From contig CM035435.1 of assembly GCA_020310875.1 (NCBI GenBank), positions 69,350,955 through 69,414,954 of the forward strand: a stretch of 64,000 nucleotides of DNA. Direction: 5' to 3'. The notes beneath the pieces are model-generated. The model was given only the letters and a program-made list of their open reading frames with translations, was not told the origin of the DNA and did not search any database. The position numbers and the translations under genes were made by a program. This document shows, piece by piece, positions 10,101 through 18,199 of this stretch (position 1 is its first letter; every line of letters starts with the position of its first letter). This stretch comes from Ceratopteris richardii (Eukaryota; Streptophyta; Polypodiopsida; Polypodiales; Pteridaceae).

Positions 10101-11579
10101 GCCATCTGTCTGTTCATGCTCTTGGGAGTCCTGTGTTCCTTGGCTAGCTTCGTCATCATCGGTTGCTGTTCTTTCGTCATCAGAGCTGGACACGATCTGT
10201 CCTTGTGGCTGATCCCTGGGTGTGGTGGGGTAGCTAGGCCTTTCAAATTCTTGAGAAAACAATTGTCCTTCTGAAAACTGGAACTCATTGGAGAATGCAT
10301 CAGGCATCTCAAAATCAAAAGTTTGGTCCAGTGGCTCTGCTTGTCCTGCTTCTAAATGGGGTATTGGAAAAGAGAAAGCTTCCGCACCAATAGTGGTGGG
10401 AAGTTCAGCTACTGTGGTGATAGGTTCTGTGGTTGTGGCTGCTTGAGGTGCAACAGTACTGGTGGTGCCCTCCGGCGTAACTGGTCTTGATAACCGTATA
10501 CGAATTGGTGGTACCGTGGGAGTGGCTGCTGTTGGTGACTGCTCTGGAGATGGTTGTGGCGAGGGTGATTCTGGGACTTGTAGGCACGGTATGGTTCCTC
10601 TCATGCATTTTCCGGCTCTGCCTTTGCTAGACTTTCTAGCCTTCTTAGTGGTCCCTTTGAATGCTTTCAGTTCCTCACTGGTCATGGCACGCTCAATTGG
10701 TAAGTCATACGCCAAGCACATATATATGATCCTGGTGAGGGCGCAGCACCCATTGATTACCTTCTTTCGCTTCCACCTATGTTGTGCCAAATAGAGCTGA
10801 TCAATTATCCAGCTGGCTAGATCAACCGTTTGAGGTCTAGTACATGCTAAGTATAAACCAAACCAGATTCTCTTGTGGGGCATGGTAAAACGATCCTGAG
10901 CTGAGAAAGCAAAGTGCTGCATGCATATCCGTAATGGCTTGGAAAGCTCAGGGGTTATGGCTGAAATATCCTCCCACTTAGTTACGTCACCACGTTTCAT
11001 CTGCTCTGGGACTAGCCGTTCTCTCTCCGTCGGAGTGTGTGTTCCATGTATTTTCAGAGCTGTGTGAATTAAATCTTTAGACAAATAAAATCTTCTTAAT
11101 GGAGGATCATTTACCAAGGATGGTAACATGAATGTGCCGGGTAGATCCTTGTTCTCTGAAGCCGTTAAGGTGGTTACCAAGTAAAAACATCTGTAAAAAT
11201 CGGGCTTAGGCAGAGGGTCGCTAAAATACTCTGTAAATCCTGCTCGTGCCCAAACGTGCGTTAGATCTTGTGTATTCTGTAGTCCTTCAAATTCTCTTGA
11301 CAAGAACTGGTACTTGGTCCATGTGCGAAGATCAAATGCCAAATTGGCCTCAAATATGAAATCAGCGTCTGCTAATGGTCCTGCTAGGCCTTGAAACCAA
11401 TGAGAATTACGATGAATCTTCTCAGTATATCCTCTAGGAGGATCATCGATTGGCATGGGTCCTGGAAAAGCTTGAAACTCTGGTGGTTGCATCGTAGGAT
11501 AAGATTCCGCGAGTAATTCTCCAATATTGGCCATTGGTGTGCTTGGGCCAGCTTCTGATGGTCCTGCTTCGGTTTGCAT
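7086..11579 (-). CDS. Extra ORF of element A, 1497 codons, unknown function
   Basis: A single open frame lies between the pol tail and the 3' LTR, where Athila-type elements carry an env-like gene. I see no signal peptide or membrane segment, so an envelope is not supported. Parts in order: an N-terminal globular-looking domain (about 1-330, with RNSHWFQGLAGPL and FTMPHKRIWFGLYLA); a Pro/Thr and acidic Gln-rich linker (about 340-540); a short helical domain (about 540-620); a very Pro/Ser/Thr-rich stretch (about 650-850); a long heptad-like coiled coil (about 880-1060); and a C-terminal domain (about 1126-1463, with PRRRSWTAF and FWEYHSEVF). The last residues, GSVRDDRSEREGGVGSS and a basic end, are encoded over the polypurine tract and LTR. 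Related ORFs occur in F and B, and a remnant in D. It could be a structural or nuclear-targeting protein, but nothing in the sequence proves it. Confidence 0.8.
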   Translation of the reverse strand: MQTEAGPSEAGPSTPMANIGELLAESYPTMQPPEFQAFPGPMPIDDPPRGYTEKIHRNSHWFQGLAGPLADADFIFEANLAFDLRTWTKYQFLSREFEGLQNTQDLTHVWARAGFTEYFSDPLPKPDFYRCFYLVTTLTASENKDLPGTFMLPSLVNDPPLRRFYLSKDLIHTALKIHGTHTPTERERLVPEQMKRGDVTKWEDISAITPELSKPLRICMQHFAFSAQDRFTMPHKRIWFGLYLACTRPQTVDLASWIIDQLYLAQHRWKRKKVINGCCALTRIIYMCLAYDLPIERAMTSEELKAFKGTTKKARKSSKGRAGKCMRGTIPCLQVPESPSPQPSPEQSPTAATPTVPPIRIRLSRPVTPEGTTSTVAPQAATTTEPITTVAELPTTIGAEAFSFPIPHLEAGQAEPLDQTFDFEMPDAFSNEFQFSEGQLFSQEFERPSYPTTPRDQPQGQIVSSSDDERTATDDDEASQGTQDSQEHEQTDGQGQQTDTHGDTSTHEDETYEAAAYTLAIKKLYRTMEKVWARKKLTEEESQTIIEQELVTGGFEDAYIKGFRELVKSVGSNEALRYLQRKPLPQFDPRRVRLLSKPDEYIRVPTGAQSSEQAREARLVPESSLAVETIFVDSPPRATAVQTSVVTEVPTTQTAPLSPPVHPASPLHPPSPRPTSSFAGGVAEIVFTTTNPTIPAPISPSLPPPTPTFLSNPFLHQSFPSFPTTPRPLFPFPPPLTFSPVSPPRPTVTPLSPFHPAAPASPPVDYSSTFVNPIFTPAQAPTITPIFTITALDTTNDMDISPPTAPSLTSLTAQTFLGTSQFSTITTASTFPPPFPVPFASTPTASSFSTPLILSPTVDNAFRQMFMCMTQVRDEFTSLGDNYQQLQRTTNDLQSQLNLLSIENASLNTRYQELREAYHKLELESEEKTKEATADLDNLLRAQTVRNATLTRNMGLLRRHLAAAKEENQRLQDQNRENLEAALDHPDQPLSPSRFKAIPSDSMRMLLEDHVRLLDEYDRMNEELQKLKEDHKLLQLRESAHQDIPAPVGPSPDILEELNALRAQVSHLESRIVVYEAPPRPDSPPELPAEEETVTIPVEETFEEAYEPQPIPGGRVTAEGQMTYELSTPAWMKTIEELGTTHSARVEAQLHAMAMIEERILQSPFFAHLAPRRYISGHELQYKPYFMLMAEYQLAIEKETGKKPSHATQFEEADLPLDAQQGVIYQPEWRKELLQQYPEMMSTWVKAPLHLKYNPCWGPVPRRRSWTAFAIKVQNNKQCQDWLNYPYFKPPIELPTVGYMMATIHHWLPRLKHMDDIAAHMTVKIFDMMQMVFKVFRRIKAPHVNTLGFEHGNFDLVYDMSTTPSLRVCYAWHCRIKYLPACYKQTFEEMFTTGFWEYHSEVFISRPTHLLHLFACERMVYSTHYQLPPQEEPQPIDWEKPEADLGRAIRISKHTLAQDLLQNYIRQTSQEGSVRDDRSEREGGVGSSQRHRRRGSM
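7129..7142 (-). promoter_or_regulatory. Polypurine tract of element A
   Basis: The minus strand reads GAGAGGGAGGGGGG immediately before LTR start TGTTGG. It is translated as part of the extra ORF (ER-EGG), so one stretch serves both as priming site and as coding sequence. Confidence 0.85.
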
Positions 11580-11811
11580 GATGACTGATGAGCTAATGGA
11601 AAAGATCTGCTACAAAAGATTAACACATTAGCATGGAAATTAATTATGATCCCATTAAGGTGAGACCGCAATCCTTTTCCATAACCGATGTTTAACCCGT
11701 GTAGCCAAGTGTCGTGAAGTGATTGATGCAATGATCTTTTTGCAGAGCTAATGCAGGTCTCTAGACACCTACATCATTCAGATTATGCCTACAATTCTTG
11801 ATGAGCTTTTA

Positions 11812-12822
11812 TTATGCATGATGTGGGGTTTGGGTGTATGAATTTATACAAGGTTTGGTTGAGGGTGAATTATTACAAGGGTGGAGTTTAAACGGGGTGG
11901 GAGAATTGTTAGATAATGGGGTATAAGAAGACGTCTGGATACGTTTCGGTATCCATTTCCTAAGAGTCTTGGAGTGGGTGGTATGTTTCTGCTGAGGGAC
12001 AAAAAGTGGTATCGGGTTTGGTGGTATTGAAGGATGAAAAGGTTTCTGAGGGGTATATATTACATGGCTTGAGGGTTGGGCTATAATACATTGTTTGGGT
12101 ACCCAAATCTGCATGGGTGTGGGTCGATTGATAAGATACTTCTTGGCGATCCAAATCTGCCGAGTATTTGTATTTGGGGAAGAAGATCGAGGGGACTTTG
12201 GATGCTGACTCTGCTTCTGTTGAAACTTTGTCCTGCTCTCGTCTGTAGTGTTGCCAATAGCCTGTGGTTGCTGTCCTTTTGGCACCCATATTTGTCTCGT
12301 GCCACTTGTTCTGTGATGCTGATACTGCTGCTTTCCTTGCCTTGTCTGGTGGTGTCGTCGGTCTCGGTCCCTCTGTTGTGGTTGACTCCTTCGTGGTTGG
12401 GTTTGAGAGGTCCATTGGACGCTCTGCTTTGGAAAAGAAGGGAGATCCAACACTTGCGTGACCTGCCCATTAGGAAGTGATTCGTTCTTTATCTTTAATC
12501 TAGGCCAGTCGGCAGCAAGTTTGGAAGGATGAGCACCGCAGGGTGTTGTGCTCATTTGGCCGCTGATGCAACCCACCTGACCGCTGATTGTGTCCATTTG
12601 CCCTAGCGGTTGGGTAGCTGCCCCTTCTAGTTTGCAGGAAGCCCCAGGGAAGATCTCTTGTCGTCCTTCTGATTGACCACTGTCCATAGCCAAGCCCGAG
12701 TGGGTTGGTGTAGACGTAACGTGTCTGATCTGACCCCAGATCTTCCGGTCTTCCGTCGCATGCGTTTCATAGGGTCTAGGGTTACAAACCTCAATCCGAA
12801 TGCAATTAGGGAAGTCAAGCGG
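11812..12822 (-). CDS. Pol C-terminal tail of element A with repeated IWVPK motifs
   Basis: The last 335 or so codons of the downstream pol frame are low-complexity and rich in Gln, Ser, Pro, Arg and Lys. They contain four related motifs: RQIWVPKG near 12284-12302, RQIWIAKK near 12135-12160, MQIWVPKQ near 12095-12115 and LRKWIPKR near 11935-11960. Similar motifs occur in the tails of B and F. No enzyme domain is visible. A spacer or RNA/DNA-binding role is a guess. About 230 bases separate it from the extra ORF. Confidence 0.6.
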   Translation of the reverse strand, partial: PLDFPNCIRIEVCNPRPYETHATEDRKIWGQIRHVTSTPTHSGLAMDSGQSEGRQEIFPGASCKLEGAATQPLGQMDTISGQVGCISGQMSTTPCGAHPSKLAADWPRLKIKNESLPNGQVTQVLDLPSFPKQSVQWTSQTQPRRSQPQQRDRDRRHHQTRQGKQQYQHHRTSGTRQIWVPKGQQPQAIGNTTDESRTKFQQKQSQHPKSPRSSSPNTNTRQIWIAKKYLINRPTPMQIWVPKQCIIAQPSSHVIYTPQKPFHPSIPPNPIPLFVPQQKHTTHSKTLRKWIPKRIQTSSYTPLSNNSPTPFKLHPCNNSPSTKPCINSYTQTPHHA

Positions 12823-12849
12823 TATCACTCGCTTCTGCTCTAAGGTTCC

Positions 12850-13188
12850 AATCTGTAAGGAGCCGTGTCTAAGATTTAGGTCCACTGAGTGATCGTATAG
12901 CCAATCTTGGCCAAGGATTAGGGGTTCTATCAGGTCGTCATCATGGCACACTAGTAGCTTCGCTGTCATGGTCACATCCTTAATGAGGATAGGAAGGTCC
13001 ACCTCACCCATGCAAGGGGTTTCCATGCCTCCTAGCCCTATGAGGTATGCCTCAATTAGCCGCATTTCTATTCCTGAATCCTTATAGTGGGACCATCTAA
13101 TCGCACTAGTCGCAGCACCTGAGTCAATTAAAGCCCTGAGCTCTTGGCAAGGGTTGTCGTGCTCTAGCTTGACTGTAATGAATGGTCT
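12850..13188 (-). CDS. Second retropepsin-like aspartic protease domain of element A, after integrase
   Basis: Downstream of the integrase the pol frame encodes a retropepsin-like fold: LRALIDSGAATSAI supplies the DSG/A active-site triad (about 13117-13125), followed by a flap-like IGLGGMETPCMGEV and the C-terminal LILGQDWLYDH, matching the ILGxxWL hallmark. The domain is distinct from the canonical protease at 17340-17660 (LDSGARVAIATT ... ILGRPFMRQL). Equivalents are present in B, D and F. A second protease-like domain here is not usual for Ty3/gypsy elements. It may be active, or serve as a dimerising or binding domain. Confidence 0.75.
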
Positions 13189-13429
13189 CCTGTCCACTAT
13201 ACTAGGATGAGTGTTTAACTTTACTTGACACATGGCCATGGGATATCTGGGTGTAGTTTCCAGATGGTTATAATGTTCTCTCCCTAGTCCTTGTATTCTT
13301 AACTTCATGCGTTTAATGCGTTCTATTGCTTCTGCCTGAGCTTCCGCTCGTATTCTATTTTCTTCCTCCTTACGCTTCTTTGCCAACATGAGTCGTCTAA
13401 GCATATCCTCAGTAAGAGGTTCTTGATAT

Positions 13430-14331
13430 AGCTTGACTCTACAGCCACTAATATAATTAGGCATTATATCTCCTTCTAAAGTGGCTAATTGTACTGCTCC
13501 ACTTGTTGAGAGTCTGTTAATGATCATAGGTCCATAACCTCGCTTTTCTAACTTACGTGCGTGTTGCTTTAGCGTATATACTAGAACTAAATCTCCTTCT
13601 TTTAGGCCTTTATCTTTCACATGTGCATCAAAATATGCTTTCTGTCGCTTCTTTGCTGCGTATATGCCTACTGCTGCCTTTAGCCTGGTTTCTCCTAATC
13701 GTTCCAAGTCCATTATTCTCGCTGATAATTCATGGCCGGTCCACTGATGTTCTTGTGCAACCTTAAGGGTCGGTATCAAGAAGTCCAAAGGAAGCACAGC
13801 ATTCTGACCAAAAACCATCTGAAAGGGAGTTGCATTGAGTACGGTCTTGTAGGCCACTCGATATGCCCAAACAACGTGGTGTAACTGTTTGTCCCAATCT
13901 GAACGTTTGTTGTTCACGAGTTTCGTCAGTACGTTACAAAGGATCTTATTAGTGCTTTCAGCCTGACCATTGGCCTGAGGATGATATGGTGCGGATTTCT
14001 TGTGAATCACCATAAAATCTTGTAACAAATATTCAATGACTTGGTTTAGAAAGTGAGTGCCTCGATCGCTCACTAACTCTATAGGCAATCCATATCTTGT
14101 AAAGACATTCTCAAATAAGAATTTTGCAGTTGTGTGTGCATCATTCTTTTTCGTGGCTTTTGCCTCTACCCATTTCGTAAGATAATCTGTGGCAACAATA
14201 ATGTATTCAGCATGTGTACCTTTTGCAGGGGGGTTAATGGGTCCTACAAAGTCTATACCCCACTTAGAAAATGCACGTCCGCCCATCATGGGTTTCAATG
14301 GCATTTCATCTCTGCGAGTAGGAAACTGAGT
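13430..14331 (-). CDS. Integrase core and C-terminal region of element A
   Basis: The catalytic DD35E core is readable: WGIDFVGPI gives the first Asp, SDRGTHF the second, and QANGQAES the Glu, with exactly 35 residues between the last two. It is followed by the usual WAYRVAYKT and PFQMVFGQ wording and a C-terminal SH3-like part (GDLVLVYTL ... GYGPMIINR). No chromodomain is seen. A basic, Glu/Arg-rich helix links it to the second protease-like domain. It joins cDNA to host DNA in the nucleus; the 5-bp target duplication of A fits this family. Confidence 0.85.
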
Positions 14332-14937
14332 TCTTTGGCACACATCACATCTCTTTACATAGGTATGAGCATCCATGTGAAGAGTGGGCCACCATAATCC
14401 TGCAAAGAGGATGGCTTTGATTATCCTATCGGGTCCAAAATGACCTCCTGCAACACCTTGGTGTGCAGTCTCTAGTATGCTCAGATAATCGCTCTCATGA
14501 ACACATTGTCTTAGATATCCATCTCGTCCTCTTTTGTATAGGTTATCGCCAATAAGTGAATATTCTTGAGCTTCCTGCTCTAGACTGCGTTGTCGTGCTA
14601 AAGTCGTTCCTTGAGGGAATGTCTTCGTCCTCAAGTATGTCACTAATTGTTCACTCCAGTCTGGTGTGAGAGACACGTGATATAATGTAGCATGCTCTAC
14701 TGGTGGTCTTTCACAACAAACGTTGCATTCCTTACACAACCTGTAGACATCTGCTTCCATCGAAGGCCAATATACTCCTAGTCTATGCAGAGTCTGTAAT
14801 GTACGATGTTTTGAATGATGTTGCTTTAGTGCACCTATGTGTGCTAATTGCAACCAATTTGCATGTTCTGATTCATCTACACAACAAGCAAGAATCTTTT
14901 GATTATCCTGTTTATATATGCTTCCTGCTATGATTTG
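14332..14937 (-). CDS. Two tandem integrase-type HHCC zinc modules of element A
   Basis: Two copies of the module that precedes integrase cores lie in tandem. The first has AHIGALKQHH ... CKECNVC; the second has AHQGVAGGH ... CDVCQRTQ. Both have the same spacing, H-x6-H-x30-C-x2-C, 126 residues apart. Each is preceded by a matching strand region (GSIYKQ..ILACCV and DNLYKRG..LRQCV), so the whole module, not only the finger, is duplicated. Normal gypsy integrases have one. The pair is also seen in E and F, so it is a feature of the family and not a local accident. Confidence 0.8.
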
Positions 14938-15109
14938 ATATCTCTGAGACTTGGTAATCTCTCCTTCTTTGATCTTTATCCTAGGATTCTTGGGTCCATA
15001 TGTGAGAATGGGGACTATAGGCTTAGCCCATTCTGGTGCTATCTCAAGATTAAACAAGTATGCATCTGGTAGATCATCCGCTACTCCTTGAGGAGCTTCT
15101 CCTGAGGTT

Positions 15110-15540
15110 AATCTTGAAAGGTGGTCAGCTCTAAGATGTGTCTTTCCTTTCCTGACTACGACTTCAAAATCATACTCCATGAGTAATAGAAACCAACGTA
15201 TCAGTCGTCCTGTGTTACATGGTTTGTTGACTAAGTACAATAGCGCTTGATGATCCGTAAAGAACTTGAATTTGTTGGCCAACAAGTAGTGCCTGAACTT
15301 CTTTATTGCGTAGATCATGCCTAATCCTTCTCGTTCCGTCGTGGTGTAATTTGTTTCTGCTGCGTTCAATTGTCTGCTCGCGTAAGCTATGGGGAGATCT
15401 ATGTTACCTTCATTTGTGGGTTGTGCTAACACACATCCTATGGCATAATTGGATGCATCCATATGTACATGGAATGGCTTACTCCAATCTGGGGTAGTCA
15501 ATATAGGTGCTGAGCACAAGCGTCATTTGAGTTCATTGAA
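15110..15540 (-). CDS. RNase H domain of element A
   Basis: The region encodes a gypsy-type RNase H: FHVHMDASNYAIGCVL (first Asp), YTTTEREGLGMIYA (Glu), FFTDHQALLYL (Asp), then GRLIRWFLLLMEY and ADHLSRL. This removes the RNA strand during reverse transcription. The wording is closest to Athila-like elements. No extra archaeal-type RNase H domain (the DGASN type known from Tat elements) is present between it and the zinc modules. Confidence 0.8.
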
Positions 15541-15559
15541 TGAATTTTCACATTCATTT

Positions 15560-16480
15560 GTCCATTCGAAATTGGTTAAAAGAGAGTACAAAGGCTTGGC
15601 TATTATTGCATACATGTGTATGAATCTCCTATAATATCCGCAATGGCCCATAAAGGCCTGTACCTCTTTCACATTAGTTGGTCTAGGTAATTCTGCAATT
15701 ACCTTCACCTTTTCTTCATCCGTAGAGATTCCATTTTTTGACACAATGTGTCCTAGAATTTTGCCTTGTCTGACCATGAAAATGCACTTTTCTGGGTTCA
15801 AACAAACCTGATATTCTCGACATTTGTCAAATATTTGCCTTAACTCTGGGATATGCGTCTGTCTTACATTTGAATGAGCACATAAGTCATCGACATAAAC
15901 TTCCAAACTCTTGCGTAAGAATTCCTTAAAAACATGACACATGAGTCGCTGGAAAGTGGCGGGTGCATTTGTTAAGCCAAATGGCATTACCCGAAATGCA
16001 AATATGCCCCATTCAGTGGCGAATGCCGTCTTGTGTTGATCCTCTGGAGCAATGGCTACTTGATTATAGCCTGAAAAACCATCAAGAAAGCTGTAAACTT
16101 CCTTGGCAGCAACTCTTTCCAATAGATGTTCTGTGATAGGAAGAGGATAATTGTCTCTAATTGTGGCGGCATTAACTTTTTTAAGGTTAATACACACATG
16201 CAATTTTCCATTCTTCTTGGGCACAACCACAATGGGGGATACCCATTCGGTATGCTCAATTTCGTAAATGAATCCTGCTTCTATCAAGCAATCTATCTCC
16301 TCTTTAATCTTTGCAGCGTAGTTATCATTGTACGTGTAAGGTTTCTGTTTTGTTGGTTTTGCATCTGGAGTCATAGGGATTCTATGAGAACATATATCTG
16401 GATCTACTCCTTTCAAATCTTTGTAACTCCAAGCAAAAACATCTCTATATTCACGCAATAGGGCAACCAATTCTTCTTCT
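15560..16480 (-). CDS. Reverse transcriptase domain of element A
   Basis: Typical RT blocks are in order: EWVSPIVVVPKKNGK, CINLKKVNAATIRDNYPLP, FLDGFSGYNQVAI, FRVMPFGLTNAPATFQRLM, the catalytic YVDDLCAHS (YVDD at 15887-15898), ILGHIVSKNGI, and YYRRFIHMYA of the connection domain. This copies genomic RNA into cDNA in virus-like particles in the cytoplasm. It is in one frame with the upstream protease. Confidence 0.9.
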
Positions 16481-17339
16481 TCTTCCTTCATCAAATCATG
16501 CCCTATGTATGTACATTTCTCTTCTTCTCCTTCTATGGCAACTATTATTTTCTTGGTTTTCTCTCTGTTATCATATACTTGTCCGTCATTCGCCTTTCTA
16601 TTAGGCATTCGTACCATGATTCTTCTATCTTCGATTTCATATTTCTTGAAATTCTCGGGTACTTCAAATAAAGATTCTTCTTTTTCTGTCGTGGTTTCTT
16701 TCTTCTTTCTTTTCTTGCCTTCACTCTTAGTAGTCACTTGAGTGGCTAACCTCACCTCATTCGGAATTTCCTCGTGTCTCTGAGTGTGAGTCTCTACCTC
16801 GAAAAAATATTCTTCCTTTGATGCAAAGGGTGGGTCCATGATAATTGATTCTAAATCAAAATCGCTTGCATCCTCAAATGCATCAGTGTTAGGTTCACAC
16901 TCTTCTAAAATTGCATCGCCCATGATTGGCTCTATCGTGAAAACTGAGATATCATAGCCATCCTCCTCACAGTGGGGTGTCCATTGTTCTTCATTGATGG
17001 CTACGTCCATGGTTGCTAGGATTTCTGCCCAACCATGGGGTTCAAACTCTTCGTCTGGGAATACTACCGGTGCGTAGGCTGGATCTTGAAGGGTTCGTGG
17101 ATGTTGTTCTGCACCTAAGGTCCTGGCTTCTAACCTTTCTTCCTCTTGTTTGGCTACCTTACACATCCATAAATGAGTATCCTCATGCAACCAAGAAGGA
17201 TCTGATTCTAATGAGTGCATGGATTCCGTCTCTACTGGTGTCTTATGGATGGTATTCCATTGTATTGGGGGTACATCTCTATGTGAATAGTCTTTAAGAT
17301 TGACTTTGGTAGTCACTCCTAAATGTTGCAAGTACAAAG

Positions 17340-17660
17340 AATTAGTTCCCCAATCTTGTACAATTTGCAACTGACGCATGAATGGTCGTCCCAATATCAT
17401 CTCATAAGCATGATTTTTTGCAAAGTCACAAATGGCGAAAGTATGCTCAAATTCTACACCACAAGTGGTGAGGGATATGCCTTCTAGTAAGCCTAATGGT
17501 TTTTCTATGTGTCCATCAGCCATTTGTAGCTTGATCCTGGTAGGTCTTAGTGCTGGCTTACCCCAACGTTTCCATAAAGCGGTGGTAGCAATGGCTACTC
17601 TGGCTCCTGAATCTAAGATGGCTTTCGTGGTGTAGCCCTGATGGGTTATCGGAAGATAAG
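17340..17660 (-). CDS. First (canonical) retropepsin domain of element A
   Basis: TTKAILDSGARVAIATT gives the active-site DSG, MADGHIEKPLGLLEG the flap region, and MILGRPFMRQLQIVQDW the C-terminal ILG motif. It lies between gag and RT, the normal position for Ty3/gypsy. Its sequence is much nearer to the proteases of E and G than to the second protease-like domain further downstream in the same element. Confidence 0.8.
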
Positions 17661-18199
17661 TGTTACCTTCCTCTCCTTCGCTTACATCTCCAATCTTTTC
17701 TATGGGTATCTCTGGTACCTTATTTTGTGATCCTATTTGTGAGGGAGTAGTAGCAAGCTTAGGGAATTGATTTGCTACATGTTTCCACAATTCTGGTTTT
17801 ATCTTCAACAACTCCTCTAGAGTGAGATTACATTGTACTTTAGTGTTCTTGATCACTTCCGTGTTTCTAGGGATTACTGATTCTTCATTCCTCACTATTA
17901 TCGTGGGTGCTCTCATACTAATAGACTTTGCTTCCCAAGGTCCTGTGAATTGAGGTAAATCTCGTAAAGAATTAGATTCAAATCCTGTGTGTTCACTCAG
18001 TTGCTCTTCCTCTACATCATCGTAAATAGAGGGAATGTCTTGGGGAAATTGTTCCTGCAAGTCATCTATTTCTTGAATAGGAGGATGGGTTCCTTGTTCC
18101 TTTCTCCATTTCTCTTCTTGGATTTCTCTCAAAAATTCATGTGAATATTTATGTATGGAAGACAAATTGTCTTGACTTTCTGTATTGGGTACTTGAGAC

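Noticed and set aside
7086-11579. Envelope gene in element A
   Set aside because: The position fits an env-like ORF, but no signal peptide, membrane-spanning or fusion-like segment can be seen, and the coiled coil and Pro-rich parts do not resemble plant env-like proteins I know.
14700-15110. Second (archaeal-type) RNase H as in Tat elements
   Set aside because: The segment between RNase H and the zinc modules is short and lacks DGASN-type motifs.
11812-15519. Chromodomain at the integrase end of A
   Set aside because: After the GYGPMIINR region come basic helices and the second protease-like domain. No chromodomain wording is seen, so A is not placed among chromoviruses.
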